From Filosporella fistucella (taxonomy: Eukaryota > Ascomycota > Leotiomycetes > Helotiales), in the NCBI GenBank assembly GCA_030077755.1, contig JAQJZZ010000004.1, forward strand, positions 2,046,001-2,110,000: 64,000 bases of DNA, in the 5' to 3' direction. The notes beneath the pieces are model-generated. The model saw nothing but the letters and a program-made list of their open reading frames with translations, was not told the origin of the DNA and made no database searches. Below are positions 11,385 to 23,129 of this stretch, one piece after another. How positions within the stretch are numbered: position 1 is the stretch's first letter; every line of letters starts with the position of its first letter. A program made the position numbers and the translations under genes.

Positions 11385-14300
11385 CGGGAATTTTTTTTTT
11401 TGGAGTTTGAGGAATGTATGGAAGGGAGCACCCTTTCTCGGTCTCGATTACCTGTCTTTGGGACCCTTGGATTTTGTTATAGACAGGGCTAGACTTGGAT
11501 TTCATGTTCATATACCTTTTCTTTGTCTCATACAATTATCTGTCCTTGAGTGCGAGTAAATGTACTCATTCATACCTGATAAAGTTTTGTGACTTGGCAG
11601 CAGTATCCTTTTCGAGTGATAATTCAAAGTTGACATGATTTTCACGACACCATACGCCTTGGCTACGCATTTTGCAAAGTAGATTGTTGAAACCTGAATT
11701 GGATACAGGTATATTTCATTGCCTTCTAGGATGCCGCTTCGGTGGATCAACTTAGCACTTGAATTCTCAAGATTTTCTGCTTTAAATTTCAGCTAACAGA
11801 GAATTTCGGGTTCAAAGCTACTGCCAATCCAGAGAGAAATGCTTTAATTTCCCATCAGTTTCCAATGAATATCTTCTAAGTAGTGCTCAGACATTTTGAG
11901 ATCTTCCAGATATCACCGCAACATTATAGACGATTGAAATTCGCTCTTCAACTTCAAAATCAAACTCTAAACGATCGATTCACTATCAAATTAGCACTTT
12001 CCTACATCTTTTTAGGGCTATTGACTTGGAACCGCCCGAAATTTCCATCACAAAACCACATTTCAACTCCTTCTCGATCTTGCTCAGCGATGCCTCAACC
12101 ATCCTTGGGGCTTAATGATCATCTCCTACACGTCCAACACCACAATCAGCTGACGCTGCTGCACCTTAATCATCTCCAGATCACAAATTTTACGCCCACT
12201 GCGCATCCCTTTGATCTATTGACAAGTTGTCAATCGATATCGGATTGCTAGCCAGGATCGAATTCGATGTGGGAGCTTTGCTCACCACACTTCTTCTTTT
12301 GCTTCTCATCCACCACCTCCTCTATGATTACAAAGATATCTCTCGAGATGAATGTTGTCGGTGAGCTCTCATGAACCGACACTATGGATGAGGAATTTAG
12401 GTTCTTGAGAGAATCTGTTGCTCATATGATTTGTTACTATCTTTTCACTTTCAAACCCATGGGGGCCCTAAGACTAATAGTTTCCAAGTTAATAGATTGA
12501 GGTCACTATCCCAGCCCTGATGGCAAAGATTCGAATTCGACAGCTGACTCCGTTACTGAGTCCTGAGGATGTCGGTATTCCATTCTCAGTTACACCTCCC
12601 CTTACATATCCTTTCTAGATCGCCGCAATATCGGAAACACACAGCGAAGCCGTCCGGAATGCATCCTTTCGCCTGAAAATGGCCCATACTTATTATATTG
12701 GCACTTCGAAAGCATCCAGCGATGGGTGAAATCTCGAAATCGTCGGCTTGTTGATACTTTTCTTCAGTACTGTGGACAACGAGGTGAAAGATTGGGTAAT
12801 CAGTATAGTATGCCCTTCATGGATCGTAAAGACTACTATCACATAAGTTCATGTATGAGCCTTGATGCGAAAGATTGGAAGCAGTGCAAGATTCCAATCA
12901 CTGATGGGTCTCAAAGACATTGTCCTCCAATTCCAAAATGCTGTGACCCGGTCAACCCACTACAGACACACTTTCAACTTCCTTGCAAGGAAACAACAAA
13001 TATCAGGCATTGCCCTCGTATTCGATAAGAGCCCTGCTTTCTGTACTAAGAAGATGAGGCCCATGGAGTTGAAGCAAGTCAATTTCGACGCTATTTGGGC
13101 TGTTAATCTGAAGTCAGCATTCGCTGGCGGAACTTCTTCTCTACCATGAGGATCAATACCTGCGAGCATATTTGGGGCTCGGAGATTGGTATATTGACGA
13201 TCGAATTTGGTACAAACATGGACCTTCTCATGGAACTCTGGAATATCACAGCTGAAACGGCAAGATAATTTGTGGGATGGGACGTTGTGTATGGATATGA
13301 TTTGCCAGGCAAGCCAGGCGGGTTACCAAAGCGTGCAGCTCCGATTGTCGACTAGACATCCTCACCTTCCGAGGAGCACTGAATCTCCCGTTGATATCTC
13401 AAGCTTCATTCAAGGTATAAGGTGCGATGGTACTCTAGTGGATGTTACAGGCGACAATTGCGAGAGGATAAATGACGGTAGATAGCGTCCATAACAATAC
13501 GTAAGCCTTCCACACATCCACTCCGTGCGCTATCATGTCCAATTGAGACGTCTCCTTCAAACTCACGGTTGGGGCTATAATCTTTTCATTATATATATCT
13601 CAATTTGCTGACCGCTTGTTCACTTTCGAAGCATATACTTCCTAGTTGGAGATTTATATGCATGTTTAGCACATTTAATTGACCAGATCCATTTATTATC
13701 AATTTATGAACTTTCCCGCCTGTTTACCTCGAATTATACTTCTCCTGTTCTAATTCAATTTTCAAAATTCACATGAATGCTTCAGTTGATTCCTTCTGAG
13801 AAGTATTGTACTCAAATGCGCAACATATATGCCTTTGACTGCATAAATTTCAAACCACAAGACGTCCATGCGCTAAGAAGAGTATGAAATACTCAAAGTA
13901 GAATTTGGGTCTTGATTACGCTAGAATTCATAGTTCACGGCAGGAAGTGGTCTAGCGATGCCATGTATCAAGAAACAGCAAACTCTATCGCCATATAACT
14001 CCCCGCCTCGCATCTTTCTACTAAGACACACCAGGTGCCGTACATATTCCTCGTTCATATAAAATATTACATCATTGAAAGATGTCGGGAACATTATTGT
14101 CTACTTCATTTTCAAGCAGACTTACGAAGTGAATTTGCAAGGCAAGTTGCTGTATCGAAATGAAATCGAATATGTACTAACAGATGATGACCTGATTGGA
14201 ATCAATCGAGACTTTCCTCAGTTAAGCTCCCTCTTGTTTGTACAATCTCGTCCATGAGCTAGAGAAAGCAGATACCAAGGATATATAAGGAAGAGGCTCG

Positions 14301-15174
14301 CGGAAAATAGAATAGGTTATGGACAATCATCGCTGAAGGCAAAAATGACAGTTGAGGCTTGTGGTCGTCCAATTCGCACCTCTTGACCTAGTATTCCATT
14401 TTTCAAAAAGTTGTGAGGAAAAGAGTATGTCGCATGAAATGTAGACTCAGTCTCTAATATTGTTATTGGCTTAAACTGCCGAATGAAAAGTTTCTGACAA
14501 TAGGAAATATTGACGTAGCAGTCGCTAACCCGGCTCTTGACCGAACTCTGTGAGCTGGGGTGGGATTGGACGATATAACGCATCATAAGGACGATAACTT
14601 GAAAATGAGATATTGTATAAAGCAACGCTATACAGGTACCGAAGTATGTACATAAATGAAAGTTCAATTCGACTTCAGAATATATCAAGTTCTTGTTCAG
14701 AAGAAGGTTGCTCTTGCGGCAAAACTCGCTTCGCTTACACAACAACTAGAAATAATGACGAATTGCATAAATATTTCATAAACAAACGTTGCATATGAAG
14801 TACTAGTAGATTCTGTGGCATGCTCCATTGTCGATACTTGGTGAATCGTAGAAGCTGGAGAAATCGCATTTCACTTTTTTCCGTCCAATATCAAATCCAT
14901 TTAGAAATATTATTACTCGAATATTCGCATTGTAGTTTTACTCTCACAACTAGCTACACATTAGAATAAGCTGTGTGACCGCTGATAGTCCTTCAAATTC
15001 TTGAAATGACATAATCCTGATTTTCCACTCGTCGGAGATTAAGCTCTAGTCCGCCACTCAACCTCGCACTCGCACTTCCACACTCCTTATCTCCCACCTC
15101 TTCTGCAGGTCCTTCATAAAATTTAATAAGCACTCGCTTCTCAAGGAAAGTCCTCGCAGACAATCCCCAACATT
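11385..15174. other. Gene-poor, AT-rich stretch of 3.8 kb
   Basis: Several open frames of 60-140 codons occur on both strands (for example 11883-12251 plus and 14317-14745 minus). They have no domain signatures and do not join into exon chains. The composition is AT-rich. I see no RNA gene and no transposon ends. Confidence 0.45.
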
Positions 15175-15304
15175 GGTCGGGTGGTGTAGTTGGTTATCAC
15201 ATCTCGTTAACAATTCATTGTTTCCAAAGCATTTCCGGTGATTAAACTCATGTTTGATCCCGACTGCGCCGAGAAGGTCCTGGGATCGAGCCCCAGCCTG
15301 ATCA
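15175..15304 (+). tRNA. tRNA-Val (anticodon AAC) with 56-nt intron
   Basis: The acceptor stem GGTCGGG pairs with CCTGATC (15297-15303), with G-T wobbles, and A is the discriminator at 15304. The D arm is GTGTAGTTGGTTATCAC. The anticodon stem TCTCG (15202-15206) pairs with CGAGA (15270-15274), and the AAC anticodon is at 15209-15211. An intron at 15213-15268 interrupts the gene one base 3' of the anticodon, the canonical position. The T arm CTGGG-ATCGAGC-CCCAG is at 15280-15296, and a GATCGAGCCC B box is visible. A T6 tract at 15309-15314 serves as RNA polymerase III terminator. The intron is long for a fungal tRNA. Confidence 0.88.
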
Positions 15305-15308
15305 ATCA

Positions 15309-15314
15309 TTTTTT
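15309..15314 (+). terminator. RNA polymerase III T-tract terminator
   Basis: Six consecutive T residues begin five bases after the mature 3' end of tRNA-Val, as expected for Pol III termination. Confidence 0.7.
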
Positions 15315-16134
15315 GCCTTGTCTAGCTATCTAATGATATATAAATCATGTTGATACGATGAGTGGTTGATTTTATATCTTTTTTGAGGTTTGGGGTGGAT
15401 GGGGAGCGAAAATGTGATATTGCCGAGTTTGCTTGCCGAGGAGGGAGTTAAGCGAGAGCGGTATCCGATACCACAACAAGTTTGTCGGAAGAGGGAGGGA
15501 ACTTTTGTTTTTGAGTGATGGGATATGTGGAAGGAGTTGAGATGGGAAGATGGGGTCTAACAGAAGTGCAGAGCTTTGGAGTTGATGTTGTGTTGTCGTG
15601 ATTGTTTTGCGATCGGCTTCCGGGAAGGCGGGAGGGTTTGTCGCAATATGACAACCTATCTAAATATCTACCTACCTTTCTTACTACATGCTCCTTGTTT
15701 CAATGCATCTGTTTAGTCAAGTAATATATTGATTGGTTTACTGATTTATACAATAGTATGAGATGTATAGCGTTGTAATCAATTAATTATTTTCCAGTAA
15801 GAGATATCCTGTAGATACATTGGTTCTTCTGGCGCTCATAAATTGGCTTTACAGTGTACACTCGCTTTGCACTGTACCCTGAAAATAATGCTATGCGACA
15901 CAGATGCTCAAGCAAGCCTGAAGTTCGGACGAGGCTGTTGTATTGCTTCGTCATATAAAATTCGTACCTAGTTCCTGGGAGGGAATGGCATATGGCGAGA
16001 ACTGCCTAAGGTACGTTGTCTATCAAATTATCATCTAGAAAATGAGTACCATAATATTCTGCACATTTGAATCATGGCTTTACTCTGGTATCACACACCT
16101 ACAAAAACGACAGCCCCTAGAACAGTATCCAAAA
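15315..16134. other. Intergenic; no gene seen
   Basis: This is the 3' flank of the tRNA and the 3' flank of the minus-strand hydrolase. A 68-codon minus frame at 15448-15654 has no features. Nothing else is supported. Confidence 0.5.
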
Positions 16135-17040
16135 TCACTCACCAGCTCCAAGCAACGATACATAAACCTCCCCCATCTCTCTCCCCTCAATCCAAGCCCT
16201 CACACCCTCAGCAAACACCACAGGTAACTGCAAACTCCACCAATGAATCGCGTCCCTAACCACAAAAGCCTCGCACCTATTTTCTCTCCTGAGCAATTCC
16301 CCCAACTCCCTTGTCGCCTCAACATCATCCCCCTTTCCGCCCGCGACAACACAAATTCTTACTCCCTTGATTCCCTCTAAATCCTGCATCTTAATCTCTT
16401 TCAATCCCTCAAAAATAACTTGCAAAGTCTTCATATTCTGATTCCTCTGTACCTCTTCTCTCAAGCCTGGTATAGGTTCAATATCAGCCCCAAAACTCTT
16501 CCAGAATATTTTTTCTGTAGCAAAGGTTTTAGCTAGTACTATCATCCCACTTAGTAACCATGTTCTCGAGCGTAGAAAACGGCTGAATCCAGTGAATGGA
16601 GCGCAGCCCGTACACCATACACTTCTCACCAACTCGGGGTGCGATTTCGCGAGTTGTAAGGCTATGAATCCTCCTAGCGATAGGCCTACTATATGCGCTT
16701 TTCCTTCTTTTATTTTAGTAGTAATAAGTTCCGAAAGAAGTGTTATTGTTGTACTGAAGGTGAAAGGGATAGAGGCAGAGCGGGAATGGCCCGGGAGATC
16801 GATTAGGTAGATTTCGTAGGTAGAAAGCAGAGGAGCGATACGGGAGAATTCTAGAGAGCATGATTCGCCGCCGTGGAGGAAGATGATGGTTTCTTCGGAA
16901 TGAGGGCTGGTTGATGGGTTTGCGACGGCTTGTGGGGGAGATGTTGGTGGGAGGTAGGTGTAGGCGAGTTCGGGGGTTGACATTCTAAAGTGTGGTAGGA
17001 GGACATTCGGATGCAGAATTCTTGCTCGTGGTTGTGCCAA
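16135..17040 (-). CDS. Alpha/beta-hydrolase fold protein
   Basis: A single-exon frame of 301 codons. Hallmarks of the alpha/beta-hydrolase fold are the oxyanion-hole segment IIFLHGGESC, the strand before the first helix (EIYLIDLPGHSRS), the nucleophile elbow GLSLGGF with the catalytic serine, and a late RDAIHWW that can supply the histidine. The aspartate is likely in the GGKGDD segment. It probably acts as a soluble esterase or lipase-like enzyme; no signal peptide is visible. Translation may begin at the ATG at 17040, or at 16983 (MSTPELAYTYLPP), which starts nearer the fold. It is divergent from the aldehyde dehydrogenase at 18059. A functional link between the two is not shown. Confidence 0.8.
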   Translation of the reverse strand: MAQPRARILHPNVLLPHFRMSTPELAYTYLPPTSPPQAVANPSTSPHSEETIIFLHGGESCSLEFSRIAPLLSTYEIYLIDLPGHSRSASIPFTFSTTITLLSELITTKIKEGKAHIVGLSLGGFIALQLAKSHPELVRSVWCTGCAPFTGFSRFLRSRTWLLSGMIVLAKTFATEKIFWKSFGADIEPIPGLREEVQRNQNMKTLQVIFEGLKEIKMQDLEGIKGVRICVVAGGKGDDVEATRELGELLRRENRCEAFVVRDAIHWWSLQLPVVFAEGVRAWIEGREMGEVYVSLLGAGE

Positions 17041-18058
17041 ACATAGAAGGAAAATGCCAGATTTATGTATTAAACATTGTCTGTCTGAATACCCTCAACA
17101 GAGGACGGATTTGAGATGCCTAAGACGGAGGTCGTGATGATCCGCGAGCCGGGCCTAGCAGGGGTTGCTGGATTGTATTGCATAAATCCGTCATTTGTAA
17201 ACTTTCAAATACCTGTAGCCGTATGATAATCCTCATACTTTTGTCCTGTTTGTGGCTCTCAGGTGGGATTCAAGACGTCCAAGGGGAAATTCTGTCTCCT
17301 GGGCTCAGCAACGAGCATCTTTTGAGAGTCGTCGCTAATTCGCTTTCATTGTACAAGTACATCTGCTATGTATACGTCTGCTGGCAGGATCGCGAGATTG
17401 GGTACTGGGACCTCAATCTTAATCGATTATCTATTGAACTCCATAAGAGGAAAATTGAACGGAAAAGTATCAAAACTTACACCTTATTAGGCTAGCCAAA
17501 GTTAAGTAAAAAGCTCAGAAAGAGCATCTAGGTACTGGCAAGTCCACGAATCTATTGAAAAGGAGTAGAATTGGTCAATATTCGACAATATTGTCAAAAG
17601 TCAAGATATTCTTTGTAAAAAAACCATCTTTCAAAATAAAATTGACTGCAAAAGTATATACTATTGTGATGTATCCAAAGATGAATATAAATAAACCTTA
17701 CATAAGATTTCAAATTCTGACAGAGAAAATAGGGGGCGGGGTAATTATCTACCCCGCAATGCAATGCAATACTGCAATTCAAAGCAACGGCATTGGCCCC
17801 CTCGGAAGAGCCATTTGGCAGGCAGACACTACCTATTATATAACCGACTCAATCTCACACTAATCTCTCTCTGGCATTCAAGTTGCCGAGTGGGGGAAGT
17901 AAAACTACTTAAACTACGAAACGGCTGCCGAAACAACAAGCCGCGAATTTAGCGGAGAGATTGTCTTCACTTCACAACTACAAGAACTCTCTATCTCTCT
18001 TTGAAACCCCAGAATTGTCATTACCATACCTCACAATTAAATCTCAAAAACCGCCAAA
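17041..18058. other. Divergent promoter region, hydrolase / aldehyde dehydrogenase
   Basis: About 1 kb lies between the start of the minus-strand hydrolase and the aldehyde dehydrogenase start. The last 200 bases are pyrimidine-rich with CACAAC and CTCTATCTCTC tracts typical of fungal 5' UTRs. Short open frames here lack features. Confidence 0.4.
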
Positions 18059-19588
18059 ATGCTCACAGTCCCCCTCCTCATCAACGGCAAAGACGTAACA
18101 ACCACCAAAACAATCGACGTCACCAACCCTTCCACCGGAAAAGTAACCCACAAAGCCTCATCCGCCTCCGTCTCCGACGCTATAAAAGCAGTAGAAGCAG
18201 CACAAGCCGCACAATCAGCATGGGCATCTACTCCCCCCGAGCAAAAACGCACTATCTTCCTGAAAGCGGCTGATATCCTCGAGTCACGGGCCGCAGAAGC
18301 AGGGAAATGGGAAGAAGAGGAGATAGGAGCTCCGTCTGCTTTTGCAGGCGGTTTCGATGTCCCGACTGCGGTTAATGGGCTGAGAGATGTCGCTGGACGG
18401 GTGGCAACGATTCAGGGGAGTATTCCGCAACTGAGTGATCCGAAGAGGAGTGCGTTGGTGTTGAAAGAGCCGTTTGGGGTTATTCTGGCGATTGCTCCTT
18501 GGTGAGTTCTGTTTGCTCTCGTAACTCTCTTGACTATACTTCTATTCTCAAGAATTATTTTACCCGAATGTGGTTCCTTTTCACAGTGAGTGAATTCTAA
18601 CAAGACTAGGAACGCAACATACATCCTCGGCTTCCGCTCTGTAACCTACGCTCTAGCAGCAGGCAACGCAGTAGTTTTCAAAGCCTCAGAAACAGCTCCC
18701 CGCTCCGCTGGCGTGATTGGCTCTGTATTTCGAGAAGCAGGTCTCCCAGACGGAGTCTTGAACGTAATCCAGCACCACCCCGAAGACGCAGCAGCCGTAA
18801 CAGCAGCACTGATCCAGCACCCCGCTATCCGAAAAATAAACTTCACTGGCAGCACAGCAGTAGGCCGTATCATCGCCAAACTAGCAGGAGAAAATCTCAA
18901 ACCTGTGCTTATGGAACTAGGTGGCAAGGCACCAGCTATCGTTCTAGATGATGCTGATCTCAAACTCGCAGCTGGAGCTTGTGCGCTCGGTGCCTTTTTG
19001 CATAGTGGACAGATTTGTATGGCTACTGAGCGGATTATTGTCCAGAAAAGTATTAGTGATGCTTTTGCAGAGGAGCTGAAAGGTGCGATTGGTGCTATGT
19101 TTCCTAACAGCGGCGAACCATTCGTGTTGATGAGTAGTGCCGGTGTAAAGAAAAACAAGAGTTTACTGCAAGATGCCAAGAAGAAGGGAGCAGATATCTT
19201 ATACGGAGATATCAATGCCGAGGAATCATCCCCAGAGAGGATGAGACCTGTGGTTGTGAAGGGGGTAAAGAAAGATATGGATCTCTACTACAACGAATCT
19301 TTCGGACCTACCGTTTCTCTTTTCGAAGTTGAGACTGAAGAAGAAGCTCTCGAGATTGCGAATGATACGGAATACGGACTCAGTTCATCTGTTTTCTCGA
19401 AGGATTTGGGGAGAGCATTGAGGATTGCGAAGAGGATTGAGAGTGGGGCTGTGCATATTAATGCTATGTCTGTGCATGATGAGCCTGGGTTACCACATGG
19501 TGGTGTGAAAGCAAGCGGATGGGGAAGATTCGGTGCGCCGGGATTGGAGGAGTGGGTGAAGACGAAGACGATCACGTATCAGAACTGA
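18059..19588 (+). CDS. NAD(P)-dependent aldehyde dehydrogenase (salicylaldehyde-DH-like)
   Basis: This enzyme oxidises an aldehyde to the acid with NAD(P)+. Two exons (18059-18501 and 18610-19588) give 473 residues, the usual size for the superfamily. The intron splits the catalytic-asparagine motif: APW at the end of exon 1 and NAT at the start of exon 2. Other landmarks are the cofactor segment INFTGSTAVGR, the general-base motif MELGGKAP, the catalytic cysteine in SGQICMATER, and the C-terminal NESFGPTVSLF with GLPHGGVKASGWGRFG. The sequence style resembles fungal salicylaldehyde or vanillin-type dehydrogenases, but the substrate is inference. There is no targeting signal, so a cytosolic site is likely. 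It lies about 2 kb from the siderophore cluster and has no ATCTGATAA site nearby. Confidence 0.9.
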
Positions 19589-21524
19589 TTGAGGGGATGT
19601 TGTCTGGAGAAGTTTTTGGATGTTGGAGATAATTGCTTGCAAATAAAGATTTTGAACAGGATATCTACGGCGACGGTATCCCTTCTCGAACTTCAGGGGT
19701 ATATAAAGAGGAGGATCTTCAAGTATAAGTGTGACTCTCTTTGGACGTTTATCACCGCCCTTTTCGATCCTATCTACTCGTGGCTCTTTTGGACGTCTAT
19801 TATTTCCATTTCAATTACCATTTCTCAATGGTCCTTGCCAAAATTCAGGTACTTTTCTCATCTCATTTTCGTGGCAAAGATCCTCTCTTTTGCCTCCTCG
19901 TAATACTAGAAAAAACTCCGTGAAGGAGATTCGGATGCCGATCTTTGACCGTATATCTGCATCTACATCCGCAAAGATGTTGAATTCCAAAGTCTCTGAC
20001 CCCACAATAGTACTTCCTTGATCGGATAGGCTTGCTCTGAGACGTGCATGAGGACATAATTGTCAATCCCAGTTACCATCGAATGTCAAATTTCGTGATG
20101 TAGATATTTCCTGCCAGTTGAGTTGACCGTTCCTCAGAGAGTGTGGAGCAAGCATCGGGTCAAGTTCCAGTCAACTACCCTGGGAGCCAAGTGACATCGT
20201 GCTGCTCTGCGACTTCCACCCAGGATTCTTGCAACTATTACATATGTATAGTGAGTATGTGACCCTGCAACACTGAAGAATCAAACACCGACATCATGCT
20301 CATCCATAGAGTCCCAAGCATATTTTTGCCTTTTTCTCTCTATCAACACGACCCTAGGAGCAACCTACGGAGAAGGTAGTCGATCCAATCTTAAAAATAG
20401 GATGTTCTCGATCGACTCGTAAAAAGCTGAGGGGTTACGCTGGAGCTCTTGATCCAGTACCAGAAGTCGGTACGCTTTCCAAAGTGCGTCGAAGTTCGAG
20501 TTTTGCTGACCTCAGTCATGAGTTCACCTTTGATTTGGAGAAAGCTGAATGATGTCAATTAGCTCGAAGACCTCATGATGAATGTTACAAGCCTAGGAAT
20601 AGCTGCTATCATGCACAATGGGTGAAAGTAGGAGTGAACTACTGACCAACAGATATATTGGGCCTAATCGCCTACATCACGGTTGTTGTTCGAGAAGAAA
20701 TGGGTCGCGTGTCCTTCCTGATTTCGTATTTTTCCCTAAGCTGGTCTTTGAAACGACGAGTGTCCGTCGTTTGTAGCACAACGGTTGCCACCAGTGAGTG
20801 TTCTTTCCAAATGCGTATTTCACGTAGTCCCTTTGGCATCGCCATCGAATTCCTCGAAATAGTTTGTGTCAACACCATGGTTATGGAACTCGGAATTCAG
20901 CTCTTCTTGCCACGTGTGATCCTTCTGGGCTAAACCTGCTGCCGTGCGAAACCTTTCTACGGGCAGGAACTACCAGCGCGGCGTCACTAGCCGACATCTC
21001 GAGGCTGTTCTATCGTGTGCCAGGAGAGAATTGAATTGAACTATTTTGGCCCAATTTGAAAAGTGTCACCTTGCAGTTTGCATTGCCAAATCAATGTACT
21101 AAGCCTCAAGCACCGAAGATTTGATGAAAGCTAGTCTTCAATACGAGCAAGAGGTGGCCAGAATACACTTTGAAGTGAATCTATATCAAGTCCATAGCCA
21201 CAAACGTACAATGAACCTCCATCTGGCCCATCAATAAGGTTGAGTCCAGAGACGTCCAAATCTTCAACGTCCAATAAGAGGCCTATCTGGTATCATCTAT
21301 AGGACTACATCGATTATGCATTCAATTCACCATCAATCAACTCATCCTCTACCCTGAAGGGCTTACTAGAAATCAGGACAAGTCAATAGAATAGAGTTGT
21401 ATGCCCATGGTTTAAATATCTTAATTCCAACGCCTTACGAATCACTATCTCTATCGTTTTTTGCTTCTTTCTCTCAAATCCCGCGGAAGAGTAGAGCTAT
21501 CAATATTAAAAAAATGCAGCCCGA
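19589..21524. other. Gene-poor gap before the siderophore cluster
   Basis: About 1.9 kb between the aldehyde dehydrogenase and the 3' end of the ornithine monooxygenase gene. Only short open frames are present (for example 20658-20933 plus). No domain signature, RNA gene or transposon end is visible. Confidence 0.5.
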
Positions 21525-23129
21525 TTATAGCTTTGCCTTGAAACCTCGCTCCAAAACTTCGTCTCCAAAGATGCTCTGCACCAATTCACCTCCCCTGACA
21601 GCTAAGATAGAAAGAAGGGTATCACTCAACTGTATCTAGTTAGTATATGGTACTCAGAGAAGTAAAGTGCTGGGCGCCCGAAAGTCGAACAAGACTCAAA
21701 GTTCTCGGAAAATGGAAAGAGAAAGAGGGAAAACCTACACCATGCGTTCCCTCATTACAGCCCTGCAACCAAACGCCCGCTCCTCTCGCAACGACTCCCT
21801 CCTTGAAATCAACGCCATAATCTCTTCTCACCGGGAATCTCTCCTGATCAGCTTGATCTCTCTCCTTCAATAAATGTCTAGTCCCAGCCAGCATCCCAAC
21901 ATGTGCATTTCTCTCATATCCCGTAGCGACAAACACAGCATCAACGACCAACTTCTCATCAACATCGCCATCTCCTTTACCTAGAGCAAGATCAAGTCTT
22001 CCATCTGACAAAACGTCTACTTTGGACACTTTCCTTCCGCCTAGGATACGCAATTTTGGTTCGCCACCCTTGAGACGTTGGAGATACAATTTCTCGTACA
22101 GGTGCTCTAACAACCCTTCCCTCACAACACCATAATTGGTCGCTTTATCACTTCTAATCATGTCTGCTCTCGCTTCCTTGTCCATTGTAAACACACCATC
22201 GACACGATCTGGGTCAAAGATCTCATTGACAAATGGGCTGTCGTCACTTGGCCGAAGAGCATTTTGCTTGATAATCAATGTGACTTTAGCGTTTGGATAT
22301 CGAGAAGGGAGTTCGTTGAAAATCTCAGCCGCTGATTGCCCATTACCAATAACAGCGATATTGTACGCTCCTTCCAAGTTTGGAAGAGCGTTAGCGACGC
22401 GCTGGGAATATTGAGACGAGTGAACCACGCCGGGGTGGTTTGCTGGGAATTCCCGAGGAAGTTTGCCTTTGCCCCCTGCAGCAATGACCACATGTCTTGC
22501 GAGTCTGATGGAGAGCTCTCCTGTTTTGGTGTTCCTGGAAATCACTTTCCACTGACAGATCCGTCCTGAGGCGTCTTTTGCAGCAGGTGAAACCTCCTGG
22601 ACATCTTGATTATAAGTGACTTTATCTTCGAAATGAGAAGCACACCATCGTAGGTAGTCTTCATACTCTAATCGAGTTGGTAGGAAGGTGCTGAGATTGA
22701 TGAATGTGTTCAACCGTCCCTTTGCAAACAAATAGCTGATGAACGTAAATTTCGATTGTGGATTTCGAGGTGTAGCAAGGTCCTTGAGAAAGGATATTTG
22801 CATTTTGGCGCCTGGAAGCTGCATACCACTGTGCCATGCAAAAGAAGATTGTCGTTCCAGGAACGATATTTTAGGTGTATTTGGGAGACGAGTTTCGAGG
22901 AGAGCAATTCCGATTGCCAAAGATGCAGGGCCAAAGCCAATGCACATGATATCTGAGATCTCGGGAGTTGATTGAGACATGTTGCTGCACTTGTCAGTGA
23001 TACCCCGCGCTTTCAGAACAGATAAACATACGGGTATTGGGCTTCGCTGCGATTCCTGTGTATGCCTCCACCTGGTTTGTGGATCTCTGGCGAGGATGGA
23101 GGGGTGATTTCTGCTGGAGACGAAGCCAT
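21525..23129 (-). CDS. sidA: L-ornithine N5-monooxygenase (SidA-like)
   Basis: This enzyme catalyses the first committed step of hydroxamate siderophore synthesis, the FAD- and NADPH-dependent N5-hydroxylation of L-ornithine. Three exons (23129-23032, 22984-21739, 21629-21525) give 482 residues. The FAD site CIGFGPASLAIGIAL is near residue 50. The HSGMQLPGAKMQISFLKDL block, the NADPH site AVIGNGQSAAEIF and the late ATGYERN motif follow. Exon 3 restores the family C-terminus (LSDTLLSILAVRGGELVQSIFG) and ends AKL, a canonical PTS1-type tripeptide. The start at 23129 gives a proline/serine-rich leader; an in-frame ATG at 23231 is possible. The gene is divergent from the ABC exporter and shares a promoter with two ATCTGATAA sites. 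Confidence 0.93.

Noticed and set aside
11883..13485. Chain of plus-strand frames that might be a decayed gene
   Set aside because: The frames do not join by splice sites and give no recognisable domain; evidence too weak for a pseudogene call.
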